Positions 1 to 7,042 of a stretch of 45,868 nt of DNA are shown here, piece after piece. A model generated the notes under the pieces. It had not been told where the DNA came from. It saw only the letters and a program-made list of their open reading frames with translations, and did not search any database. Each line of letters begins with the position of its first letter. Position 1 is the first letter of the stretch. The position numbers and the translations under genes are program-made. The stretch comes from UBA4742 sp002403895. Its GTDB lineage: Bacteria; Actinomycetota; Acidimicrobiia; Acidimicrobiales; Acidimicrobilacustridaceae. Location of the stretch: positions 1 to 45,868 of the forward strand of contig DAISGD010000022.1 in NCBI GenBank assembly GCA_036823295.1. Direction: 5' to 3'.

Positions 1-55
1 CGAACCCGCGTTCTCAGCTTGGGAAGCTGATGTTCTGCCTCTGAACTACACCCGC
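1..55 (-). tRNA. tRNA-Gly (anticodon CCC), 3' end cut off by window edge
   Basis: The minus strand reads GCGGGTGTAGTTCAGAGG from position 55, a typical tRNA-Gly 5' acceptor and D-arm. It continues with the anticodon stem TCAGC/GCTGA around the loop TTCCCAA, which gives anticodon CCC. The T-arm begins (GCGGGTTCG) and the window then ends, so about 18 nt of the 3' half are missing. The gene diverges from dcd. Confidence 0.9.
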
Positions 56-66
56 AGAGCGCCGTC

Positions 67-72
67 ACATTA
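67..72 (-). promoter_or_regulatory. Candidate -10 box of tRNA-Gly
   Basis: The minus strand reads TAATGT, ending 11 nt before the tRNA 5' end, which is the right distance for a stable-RNA promoter. The same hexamer sits before the tRNA-Glu-Asp-Phe cluster at 45644-45649. I see no convincing -35 element, so this rests on position and on the shared hexamer. Confidence 0.35.
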
Positions 73-122
73 CCCGCCGGCACCGACGGCGCCATCCGGC
101 CTCGGCTCGCTGGAGCCTGCGC

Positions 123-128
123 TAGCCT
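123..128 (+). promoter_or_regulatory. Leaderless-type -10 box of dcd
   Basis: TAGCCT fits TANNNT and lies 7 nt before the GTG of dcd, with no Shine-Dalgarno sequence between them. This is the spacing expected when transcription starts at or next to the start codon. Confidence 0.45.
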
Positions 129-135
129 CGCCGCC

Positions 136-705
136 GTGATTCTCTCCGACCGCACCATCCGCGAAGAGCTCGATGCCGGGCGCATCGTGATCGACCCCCT
201 GCTGCCCAAGAGCATCCAACCCTCGTCGGTCGACCTGCATATCGACCGCTACTTCCGGGTGTTCCGCAACCACACCATGGGCCACATCGACGTGAAGCAG
301 AACCTCGAGGACCTCACCGAGCTGGTGGAGATCGCCGAGGAGGACACGTTCATGCTCCATCCCGGTGAGTTCGTCCTGGGCTCGACGCTTGAGCGTGTCG
401 CACTCCCGACTGACTTGGTCGCCAGGCTAGAGGGCAAGAGCAGCCTTGGCCGGCTCGGCCTGCTCATCCACTCAACTGCCGGCTTCGTCGACGCCGGCTG
501 GGATGGCCAGCTCACCCTCGAGTTGTCCAACGTGGCCAACCTGCCCATCACGCTGTACCCGGGCATGAAGATCGGGCAGATCTCCTTCATCCGCATGACC
601 ACCCCGGCCGACGTTCCCTATGGCTCGGCCGAGGTCGGTTCGAAGTATCAGGGCCAGCGAGGCCCTCGCCCCAGTCGGTACTGGGAGAACTTCCTCAACG
701 ACTGA
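136..705 (+). CDS. dcd: dCTP deaminase, probably the bifunctional dUMP-forming type
   Basis: This 189-residue protein converts dCTP to dUTP and, in the actinobacterial type, on to dUMP, feeding thymidylate synthesis in the cytoplasm. It aligns over its full length with mycobacterial Dcd. Visible landmarks are QPSSVDLHI at 29-36, the HPGEFVLGSTLE strand at 75-86, the active-site segment GKSSLGRLG at 100-108, STAGFVDAGWDG with D119, and the catalytic glutamate E129 in LTLELSN. The C-terminal GSKYQGQRGP lid is intact. A single trimer-forming domain of this length is normal. The GTG start is chosen because it gives the family N-terminus (ILSDRTIRE) and sits 7 nt after a TAGCCT box. Bifunctionality is inferred from similarity to the M. 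tuberculosis enzyme and is not visible directly. Confidence 0.95.
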   Translation: MILSDRTIREELDAGRIVIDPLLPKSIQPSSVDLHIDRYFRVFRNHTMGHIDVKQNLEDLTELVEIAEEDTFMLHPGEFVLGSTLERVALPTDLVARLEGKSSLGRLGLLIHSTAGFVDAGWDGQLTLELSNVANLPITLYPGMKIGQISFIRMTTPADVPYGSAEVGSKYQGQRGPRPSRYWENFLND

Positions 706-743
706 CCGGCGGAATCGCATTCCCGTGCTGGTACACCAGCGGG

Positions 744-1391
744 ATGGCTGAACTCGAGTTCTTCTGGGATCCGGTGTGCCCGTGGGCCTGGATCACGTCG
801 CGATGGGTGGTCAACGTCACCGACGAGCGCGCCGCACGAGGCGAGTCGCTCGACGTGGACTGGAAGTTCATCTGCCTGCGCATCGTCAACGACGCGAAGG
901 ACTACGAGAAGGACTTCGCCCCCGGCTATCAGCGCGGCCACATGCGGGGCATGGAGCTCCTGCGGGTCGCCGCCGCCGTGCGAGCCGAGGCGGGTCCTGA
1001 GGCGATGCTCCCCCTCTACACCGCCTACGGCCGCATCATCCACAACCAGCACGATCCCACCGCCTTCGACGACCCCACCGGCGTGGAGGGCGTGCTGCGC
1101 GACCTCGGCCACCCCGTGGCGCTGGCCGAGGCGGCCACGTCGACCGACTTCGACGACGTCCTGCGCACCGAGACCGCCGAGGCGCTCGATCGCTGCGGCG
1201 GCAACATCGGCACGCCGGTGCTGAGCTTCGCCCCGCCCGACGGGTCCAGCTTCTTCGGCCCCGTCATCTCCAAGGCGCCCAAGGGCGCCGACGCCCTCGC
1301 ACTGTGGGACGCGGTGACTGCCCTGGGCACAAACCCCTACTTCTCCGAGCTCAAGCGCTCGACCCGCAGCCGCCCCCAGTTCGACGACTGA
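744..1391 (+). CDS. DsbA-fold oxidoreductase, homologue of mycothiol-dependent nitroreductase Rv2466c
   Basis: This 215-residue protein has the DsbA/2-hydroxychromene-isomerase thioredoxin fold. It aligns from end to end with M. tuberculosis Rv2466c, a mycothiol-dependent reductase: FFWDPVCPWAWITSRWV at the N-terminus, the RIIHNQ and GGNIGTPVL segments (cis-proline of the fold), FFGPVISKAPKG, and the ELKRSTRSRPQFDD tail. Rv2466c has a CPWC active site. Here the motif is CPWA (C12, A15), so the second cysteine is missing and a monothiol mechanism is likely. The gene starts 38 bp after dcd with a weak GCGGG before the ATG. A small perfect hairpin (GCTGG-TACA-CCAGC, 728-741) lies in that spacer. 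Family assignment is firm; the substrate is unknown. Confidence 0.85.
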   Translation: MAELEFFWDPVCPWAWITSRWVVNVTDERAARGESLDVDWKFICLRIVNDAKDYEKDFAPGYQRGHMRGMELLRVAAAVRAEAGPEAMLPLYTAYGRIIHNQHDPTAFDDPTGVEGVLRDLGHPVALAEAATSTDFDDVLRTETAEALDRCGGNIGTPVLSFAPPDGSSFFGPVISKAPKGADALALWDAVTALGTNPYFSELKRSTRSRPQFDD

Positions 1392-1790
1392 CCGGCGGGC
1401 TCGCCAACGGAGCGGGCCACCACCCCGCCCACCAGGGCGCCGAGCGGCAGGACGCCCCACCCCACGAACCGGTAGACGCTGTTGACCCGGCCGAACAGCT
1501 CCGCGGGCACCAGGGCCTGGCGAGCCGACACGGTGATGACGTTCCAGATGCCCACGGCCACGCCCTCCAACATGAAGAGCCCGCCGGCAGCCGGCTGTTG
1601 GCCAGCTCCAGGGCGGACCGATCCACGACCGCCGGAAGAATCGCCTGCGACGCGTTGTCGAACATCGTCTCAGCCGAGCCCAGGCAGAAGGCCACCACGC
1701 ACAACACCGCCACGGAGGTGTGATCGATGGCAACGACCACCACCAGCCCGCCGGTGCCCCGCGCTTGCCCGGGTCGGCCGTGCAGCAACC
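1392..1790 (-). pseudogene. Remnant of an MFS (EntS-like) exporter with internal deletion
   Basis: Two minus-strand reading frames carry pieces of one MFS_3/EntS-type transporter. From about 1790 to 1590 one frame reads VVAFCLGSAETMFDNASQ and then AILPAVVDRSALELANSRL, the conserved loop after the early transmembrane helices. From about 1590 to 1392 another frame reads GIWNVITVSARQALVPAE, FGRVNSVYRFVGWG and PLGALVGGVVA, which belongs near helix 10 in intact family members. The central part of the protein is therefore missing and the halves are joined out of frame near 1590. The N-terminus and the last helices are also absent. It lies between two complete genes and cannot make a working transporter. 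Homology is recognised from family knowledge; the deletion size is not measurable here. Confidence 0.75.
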
Positions 1791-1806
1791 CCTGAGGCCG
1801 TAGCCG

Positions 1807-3024
1807 TCAGCTGACCAGGGCCAGCGCCGCTGAGCCCATCAGGTCCAGGAAGTTCGTTTCGTAGAACTGGCGGCGCACCCCATCGGAGGCATCGCCCAGC
1901 GAAGCCTCGAACCGCTCGAGCGGGCGGCGCCCCCCTTCAACATGGGGGTAGTCCGACGAGAACAGGCAGATCTCGGGTCCGGCCTGCTCGATGATCCACC
2001 CCACGTCCTCGGTCGGGTACGGCGTGCACCGGATCTGCCGCTGGACGTAGTCACTGGGTCGCATCGACAAGGCCCGCAAGCGCGCTTCATGGCGGGCGAA
2101 CGCGTCGAACGCCGCCTCCATCTGGCGCATCCACGACGGCACCCAGATGGCGCCCTGCTCGATGACTCCCAGCCGCAGGTCGGGGAAGCGGTCCAACACC
2201 CCGTCGAAGATCATGGTGGCCAGCGTCTGTTCGACCGGCCGGGGGATGCCGAGGTAGTCGACCGACCGGAAGTTCTCCTCGCCCCCGTGGAAGTCGGGGG
2301 GCACCGGCAGGCCGTTGCGGAAGTAGCCGGGGTCGATGAGGTCACCGGTGCCGCCCACGTGGAACACGATGGGGATGCCGGCCTCCTGGGCTCGGGCCCA
2401 CACGCCGTCCAGCCCGATGTGGCTGGGGGAGTGGCTCCTCGGACAGCCCGAGGCCACCAACAATGCGGCCGCGCCCATCGCGATGGCTTCGTCGGCCATC
2501 GCCATGGCCCGATCGAAGTCGGCCAGCGGGACATAGCCGGTGGCCAGCAGCCGGGGGTCGACCGAGCAGAACTCGACCATCCCCCGGTTGTGGGCCCGGG
2601 CCACCCCGTAGGCCAGATCCAGGTCGTCGCCATGTTCCCAGTCGTGCAGGCGGCGGTTGTGGAATGTGTTGAACACGAGCTGGCTTGAGAACCCGAGCAG
2701 GTCGAGAGCGCGAGGCCGGTCATCGGCGATGAACGAGCCCGTCGCCGCGAAGTTCTTGCGGGCCATGATCTCTGCCTCTTCGACAGCCCGGTAGTCGTCA
2801 CTGGCGTGGCGCTCGGCCAGCTTGGCGAAGGCGGACTCCAGGTCGCGTTGCTGCTCGGTGGGATCACCGGTCTGGCGTAGCTCGTTCCCACCTGGATAGG
2901 ACAGCGCGGCGACCCGGTCCCTGATGGCGGGATCGGCGTGGTCGCGCAACCATCCCGGTGTCTCCATGATGTGGGCGTCGGCGTCGTGCACGACTCGCCC
3001 AGTGCTGTACGGCATCGGCATCAC
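1807..3024 (-). CDS. Amidohydrolase-2 family metal-dependent hydrolase
   Basis: This 405-residue protein is a TIM-barrel hydrolase of the Amidohydrolase_2 family (PF04909). The N-terminal metal motif is VVHDADAHIMETP, with D16 and H18. A mid-protein IVFHVGGTGD carries the next histidine, and the C-terminal LFSSDYPHVEGGRRPLERF is the family signature. Family members include decarboxylases and hydrolases of aromatic or cyclic carboxylates; the substrate cannot be read from the sequence. The start may be the GTG at 3024 or the ATG at 3021, since both follow the same G-rich tract. It lies 39 bp after the receiver-domain gene on the same strand and could be co-transcribed with it and etfD. A decayed MFS gene follows, so a substrate-export partner may have been lost (inference). 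Confidence 0.85.
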   Translation of the reverse strand: MMPMPYSTGRVVHDADAHIMETPGWLRDHADPAIRDRVAALSYPGGNELRQTGDPTEQQRDLESAFAKLAERHASDDYRAVEEAEIMARKNFAATGSFIADDRPRALDLLGFSSQLVFNTFHNRRLHDWEHGDDLDLAYGVARAHNRGMVEFCSVDPRLLATGYVPLADFDRAMAMADEAIAMGAAALLVASGCPRSHSPSHIGLDGVWARAQEAGIPIVFHVGGTGDLIDPGYFRNGLPVPPDFHGGEENFRSVDYLGIPRPVEQTLATMIFDGVLDRFPDLRLGVIEQGAIWVPSWMRQMEAAFDAFARHEARLRALSMRPSDYVQRQIRCTPYPTEDVGWIIEQAGPEICLFSSDYPHVEGGRRPLERFEASLGDASDGVRRQFYETNFLDLMGSAALALVS

Positions 3025-3063
3025 CCCCCGGGTGTGTCCTCAGTTGTATCCGCTGGGGACGGA

Positions 3064-3564
3064 TCAGTCCTGCAGATCTTGCAGCCCAGGCCCCGAGTGG
3101 CTCTGTTGTCGCCGCCGCGCTTCGCGCTCCTCGGGCGACCGAGCCACCATGTCGGCCACCGCCGTCTTGAACTCGTCGATGTGGAACGGCCGGGTCAGGA
3201 ACTCATCCACGCCCGAGTCGAACGCCAGGGTCCTGTTGGCCGAGGTGGTGGCGATCATCATGATCGCCGGCATGGCGTCGCCGGCCTGCTGGCGGATCGC
3301 CTCGAGCACGCTGAAGCTGGTGGCCGTTCCGCTGAAGAAATCCAGGACGACGGCTCCGATCCCGTCGGTGTCAGTCATGGCCTGGACGGCGCTGTCGGCG
3401 TCGCGGGCTCGCACCGCCACTGCGCCGGTACCTTCGATCACTCGGCTCAGCAGCTCACAGGCGGCCTCGTCGTCGTTGACGACGAGCACCCCGCTGGCGG
3501 TGGCCTGGTCGAGGGCGTCAGCCGCGGCGGCGGCGGCCCGGTCAGTCTTCGACCGTCTCAGCAA
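3064..3564 (-). CDS. Stand-alone response-regulator receiver domain, unusual active site
   Basis: This 166-residue protein is a single CheY-like receiver domain with no output domain. The acidic pair is in VLVVNDDEAA, the candidate phospho-acceptor is the aspartate in AVVLDFFSG, and the switch Ser/Thr is in MIATTSAN. The lysine normally found in the KP/KPF motif is replaced by arginine in FLTRPFHIDEF. The C-terminus is a charged tail (EEREARRRQQ). It starts with TTG at 3564 and overlaps the end of etfD by 23 bp, so translation is probably coupled. The Lys-to-Arg change may weaken phosphorylation-dependent switching. A role beside an electron-transfer protein is suggested only by the overlap. 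Confidence 0.75.
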   Translation of the reverse strand: MLRRSKTDRAAAAAADALDQATASGVLVVNDDEAACELLSRVIEGTGAVAVRARDADSAVQAMTDTDGIGAVVLDFFSGTATSFSVLEAIRQQAGDAMPAIMMIATTSANRTLAFDSGVDEFLTRPFHIDEFKTAVADMVARSPEEREARRRQQSHSGPGLQDLQD

Positions 3565-5752
3565 CGAGTCCGCTCTTTCGTTCGCCCTGCTCGATGGCTT
3601 CGAGCAGGTGCATAGCGATGTCTGCCACCTTGAGGTCCTCTTCCTCGATGCCCTGACTCTTCACTCCGTCGTCGATCATGATGTAACAGAACGGGCAGGC
3701 GGTGGCGACCCGAGTGGCGCCGGTGGCGATGAGTTCCTGCGAGCGTTCGACGTTGACCTGCTTGCCGATGGATTCCTCCATCCACATGCGGGCGCCTCCG
3801 GCACCGCAGCACATGCCCTTCGTCCCGTTGCGTTCCGCCTCCACGATCTCGACCCCGGCGAGTGAGCCAATGACGTTGCGGGGTGCCAGGTAGACGTCGT
3901 TGTGGCGTCCCAGGTAGCACGAATCGTGGTACACGATGCGCTCGTCCAGCTCCGCGGTGCTGAGATCGAGCTTCTTCTGGTCGATCAGCCACTCGAGGAA
4001 CTGGCTGTGGTGGACGACTTCGTAGTTCCCACCCAGCTGCGGGTACTCGTTCTGCAGGGTGTTGAAGCAGTGCGGGCACTGGGTGACGATCTTCTTGACG
4101 CCCATGCCGTTGAGCGTCTCGATGTTCTGCATGGCCAGCATTTGGAAGATGTACTCGTTGCCCGACCGCCGGGCCGGGTCACCGGTGCACATCTCGGACG
4201 GGCCGAGAATGGCGAAGGAGATGCCCGCCCGCTGCATCAGCTTCGACATGGCGGTCGTGACCTTCTTGTTCTTGTCGTCGAACGACCCCGCGCAGCCGAC
4301 CCAGTACAGGTACTCGGCTTCGAACGGATCGCTGCCGTCGACGATCTCGATGCCCTCGAGCTTGTCGGCCCAGCCGCCCCGTTCCGCCTGGCTCAAGCCC
4401 CAGGGGTTGCCGGAGTTCTCCATGAACCGGTAGGCGTTGCCCAGTTCGGTCGGGAAGTTCGACTCCATCAGCGACAGATAGCGGCGCATGTCGAGGATCT
4501 TGTCCAGGATCTCGATGTTGACCGGGCAGATCTCGTCACAGGCCTTGCACGACGTGCACGACCACACCTCTTCGGCGGTGATGCGCTCGAACACCGAGTT
4601 GGCGGCGACGACGATGTCGGCGTCGACTCCGATCGGGGGCGACACCTGGGGGTTGCCGGTGCGGGCCATGACCTCGCCCGTCTTGAGCACGATCTCACGG
4701 GGATCGAGCGGCTTGCCGGTGGCATGGGCGGGGCACACGCTCGTGCAGCGGCCACACATCGTGCAGGCGTCGGTGTCGAGGAGCTGCTTCCAGGTGAAGT
4801 CCTCGATGGTGGAGGCACCGAAGCTCTCCAGCTCGGTCTCCATGAGGTTGGGCATCGGTTTCATGGCGCCCTTGGGGCGGTCACGATCCGCCAGGTACAT
4901 GTTCAGCGGTGAGGTGAACATGTGACGCAGCATCGTGACCGACAGGATCGACAAGAAGATGCAGAACGTCACCACATGGACGATCCACCACACCTGGTGC
5001 CAGCCCTCGAGGTGGGACGTATTCCGGATCAGGTACGACAGCGGATACCCGACGACCGACCATTTCTCGAAGCTGGGGCGGCCCATGATGGCGATGCGGT
5101 AGGCCTCGGTGAGAAAGCCCGTCACCCCGAAGCTGAAGAACACGGCCAGGATCACGGCGTGCTCGGGCTTCGTCTTGATCCGGATCCGGTAGGGCCGCTG
5201 GATGTAGCGACGCACCAAAGCCCACACGACACCGATGAGGAACGTCGTGCCGGCCACATCGCCGACCAGTGAGTACCCCTCGTACACCCCGCCGTGGAGG
5301 AACTTCAGGTTCGTGGGGAGCTGATGGTTGATCTCGAGGATGGTGGTGACGGCCAGCAACACCAGGAAGCTGAAGTAGATGAGTGAGTGCATGATGCCGG
5401 CGGCCGGATCGCGTAGCAGGGTCTGCATGTAGACGCCGGCCCTGAAGTCCTTGAGGCGGCGCTTCACGTTCTTGGACGTCGTCGCCCGGTTGTCCGGTCG
5501 GCCCCGCTCCCAGTTCTTCGTCCGCTGGCTGAACAGCACCGCTCCGTAGATGATCAGCACCGGGACGAGGATGTAGAAGAGGGTCACCAACGATGTCGGG
5601 ATGCCCTCGAACACCTCTCGAGTCATCGGCGAATGATCGACCTGAGCATCCTGGAAGACCCAGCCGGACACGCCGGACAGCAGCGTCACGATGGCAAAGG
5701 TGATGCCGAGGCCGAGGACGAGCTTGCGTGCGTTGCCGAGCTTGCCGTTCAT
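3542..5752 (-). CDS. etfD: Membrane iron-sulfur oxidoreductase, EtfD-like (ETF:menaquinone reductase type)
   Basis: This 736-residue protein joins an N-terminal membrane part to a soluble iron-sulfur part. About six transmembrane segments in the first 300 residues resemble the nitrate-reductase gamma/cytochrome b fold. Two 4Fe-4S motifs follow, CTMCGRCTSVCP and CTSCKACDEICP, then two cysteine-rich CCG (HdrB-type) domains: SEMCTGDPARRSGNE with QCPHC, and KGMCCGAGGARMW with ACPFC. The same order occurs in M. tuberculosis EtfD (Rv0338c), which takes electrons from ETF during fatty-acid beta-oxidation. No etfAB genes are present here. I choose the ATG at 5752 because it gives a short charged N-terminus before the first helix and follows a TACCTT box; the upstream ATG at 5794 adds 14 residues and is possible. 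The 3' end overlaps the receiver gene. Confidence 0.88.
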   Translation of the reverse strand: MNGKLGNARKLVLGLGITFAIVTLLSGVSGWVFQDAQVDHSPMTREVFEGIPTSLVTLFYILVPVLIIYGAVLFSQRTKNWERGRPDNRATTSKNVKRRLKDFRAGVYMQTLLRDPAAGIMHSLIYFSFLVLLAVTTILEINHQLPTNLKFLHGGVYEGYSLVGDVAGTTFLIGVVWALVRRYIQRPYRIRIKTKPEHAVILAVFFSFGVTGFLTEAYRIAIMGRPSFEKWSVVGYPLSYLIRNTSHLEGWHQVWWIVHVVTFCIFLSILSVTMLRHMFTSPLNMYLADRDRPKGAMKPMPNLMETELESFGASTIEDFTWKQLLDTDACTMCGRCTSVCPAHATGKPLDPREIVLKTGEVMARTGNPQVSPPIGVDADIVVAANSVFERITAEEVWSCTSCKACDEICPVNIEILDKILDMRRYLSLMESNFPTELGNAYRFMENSGNPWGLSQAERGGWADKLEGIEIVDGSDPFEAEYLYWVGCAGSFDDKNKKVTTAMSKLMQRAGISFAILGPSEMCTGDPARRSGNEYIFQMLAMQNIETLNGMGVKKIVTQCPHCFNTLQNEYPQLGGNYEVVHHSQFLEWLIDQKKLDLSTAELDERIVYHDSCYLGRHNDVYLAPRNVIGSLAGVEIVEAERNGTKGMCCGAGGARMWMEESIGKQVNVERSQELIATGATRVATACPFCYIMIDDGVKSQGIEEEDLKVADIAMHLLEAIEQGERKSGLVAETVED

Positions 5753-5828
5753 ACGAACCCCGAAGGTAGTCGCGCCCTTGGGGCTCGGCTGCATTTGGCG
5801 CAGGCCCCGATCGCTGCCCTTTGGGGCC

Positions 5829-5928
5829 NNNNNNNNNNNNNNNNNNNNNNNNNNNNNNNNNNNNNNNNNNNNNNNNNNNNNNNNNNNNNNNNNNNNNNNN
5901 NNNNNNNNNNNNNNNNNNNNNNNNNNNN
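5829..5928. other. Assembly gap of 100 Ns
   Basis: Exactly 100 unknown bases join two contigs. The round number suggests a scaffold join of unestimated size. The gap lies between the 5' end of etfD and the 3' end of the cyclic-nucleotide-binding gene, so one or more genes could be missing and the apparent adjacency is not proven. Confidence 0.98.
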
Positions 5929-5953
5929 GGCCGGTCAGGATGGCCGGCCCGGA

Positions 5954-6379
5954 TCAGCCGTAGACGTGTTCGTCGAGCCGGCGGACCCACTGGGCCAGAT
6001 TCGTCAGGACTTTGCGGTTCAGACCGGGGACGTCTTCGAGCAGCGCGGTGAACTCGCGCCGTCCGATCACGAGGAGGTCGAGGTCGCTGGTGGCGGTCAC
6101 CGTGGCGGTGCGAGGGCCTCCGTCCAACACGGCCAGCTCACCGAAATGATCGCCGGCGCCGATGGTGGCGATGACGGTGCCCTCGCGCGAGACCGTCGCC
6201 GTGCCGCTGATCACCACGTAGCACTCGTTGCCGGTTTGGCCCTCCTCGACCACCTTGCGGCCGGAATCGAGGTGGACCTCGTCGGCCACTCGGGCTACCC
6301 GTTCGAGCTCACGCTTGTTGCAGGACCGCAGCAGTGACACGGTTGCCAACTGTTTCAGATAGTCCCCACGAGTCACCAT
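5954..6379 (-). CDS. Single-domain cyclic-nucleotide-binding protein
   Basis: This 141-residue protein is a lone cNMP-binding beta-barrel (PF00027) with no DNA-binding domain. A helix (LATVSLLRSCNKRELERV) precedes the barrel. The phosphate-binding cassette reads GDHFGELAVLDGGPRTATV, with the glutamate and arginine that contact cyclic nucleotide in CRP-type domains. The C-terminal helix (VLTNLAQWVRRLDEHV) ends the protein, so it may sense a nucleotide and bind a partner. The ATG at 6379 is preferred to the GTG at 6415 because TAGGCT lies 7 nt before it and the family homology begins there. It is divergent from the winged-helix gene at 6457, with only 77 bp between the start codons. The ligand (cAMP or other) is unknown. 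Confidence 0.82.
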   Translation of the reverse strand: MVTRGDYLKQLATVSLLRSCNKRELERVARVADEVHLDSGRKVVEEGQTGNECYVVISGTATVSREGTVIATIGAGDHFGELAVLDGGPRTATVTATSDLDLLVIGRREFTALLEDVPGLNRKVLTNLAQWVRRLDEHVYG

Positions 6380-6386
6380 GGGCGCG

Positions 6387-6392
6387 AGCCTA
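6387..6392 (-). promoter_or_regulatory. Leaderless-type -10 box of the cNMP-binding gene
   Basis: The minus strand reads TAGGCT followed by 7 nt and the ATG at 6379. No Shine-Dalgarno sequence lies between. It is back to back with the box of the divergent gene at 6444-6449. Confidence 0.45.
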
Positions 6393-6443
6393 GGTTGGAT
6401 CGACAGTTCACCCACGAGAAACAGTTACGAAACGTTTCCTCTC

Positions 6444-6449
6444 TACGGT
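6444..6449 (+). promoter_or_regulatory. Leaderless-type -10 box of the winged-helix gene
   Basis: TACGGT lies 7 nt before the ATG at 6457, with no ribosome-binding site between. About 50 bp separate this box from the opposing one, so one bound regulator could affect both genes. Confidence 0.45.
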
Positions 6450-6456
6450 CTGGTCG

Positions 6457-6966
6457 ATGGATGCCGTTCTCCTGCGTTGGCCGCTCGAACAGGAGCGTCG
6501 CGAGCGCCTCGAAGGTGAAGGACGGTTGCGCTTGTTGCTCGTAGAGGGGGGAGTGCCCGCTCCTCCGAGCAACGACTGTCTCGAGGACTGGATCCGCGTC
6601 CCAGCCGACGAGGCCGACGTGCGGGCGCGCATCGAAGCGCTCGGGGTCCGCTTCGCCGCCCACCGCTCCGAGTCCCCGGTGCTGGATCGTGACGGACTGC
6701 TCCGTTTCGCCGGGGCATGGGTCTCCCTGCCGCCGGTGGAGGCCCGGCTCATGGGCGCTCTCATCGAGCGCTACGGCGCTGTTGTAGGTCGCGATCAGCT
6801 TTCGCGGGCCGGTTGGCCCAAGGGCGCGCCCGGACGCAATGCCCTCGACGTCCACATGCTGCGGCTCCGGCGGCGGATCGCCCCACTGGACCTGTCGATC
6901 AAGACGGTACGCTCTCGCGGCTATCTCCTCGAGGCAGAGACCACCAGTACCGCCATCGAGGTCTGA
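6457..6966 (+). CDS. Orphan OmpR/PhoB-type winged-helix protein without receiver domain
   Basis: This 169-residue protein ends in a Trans_Reg_C winged helix (PF00486), roughly residues 80-160: VSLPPVEARLMGALIERYG, the recognition region GRNALDVHMLRLRRRI and the wing SIKTVRSRGYLL. The first 80 residues are not a receiver domain. They are charged (LEQERRERLEGEGRLRLLLV) and contain a conserved-looking NDCLEDWIRVPADEADVRAR stretch, compatible with an atypical short sensor or a decayed receiver. Signal input is unknown. The divergent single-domain cNMP-binding protein is an obvious candidate partner (inference from position). DNA-binding function is well supported; targets are unknown. Confidence 0.8.
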   Translation: MDAVLLRWPLEQERRERLEGEGRLRLLLVEGGVPAPPSNDCLEDWIRVPADEADVRARIEALGVRFAAHRSESPVLDRDGLLRFAGAWVSLPPVEARLMGALIERYGAVVGRDQLSRAGWPKGAPGRNALDVHMLRLRRRIAPLDLSIKTVRSRGYLLEAETTSTAIEV

Positions 6967-6999
6967 CCTTCCCCTTCCCCTCCCGGTTTCGGCGTCGAT

Positions 7000-7028
7000 C
7001 CTTCCCGCTCAGCGAGCAGCGGGAGGGG
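7000..7028. terminator. Candidate bidirectional terminator hairpin
   Basis: CCTTCCCGCT pairs with AGCGGGAGGG (10 bp with one G-T pair) around an 8-nt loop. It lies in the 76-bp gap between two converging genes (stops at 6966 and 7043). There is no clear T-run on either side, so rho-independent activity is uncertain. Confidence 0.45.
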
Positions 7029-7042
7029 TAAGAAGGCGGGAC

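Noticed and set aside
728..741. Hairpin between dcd and the nitroreductase gene as terminator
   Set aside because: The stem is only 5 bp, there is no T-run, and it lies within a likely operon spacer.
4881..5990. Reading frame crossing the 100-N gap
   Set aside because: It is open only because unknown bases are read through, and its sequence is the out-of-frame copy of etfD.
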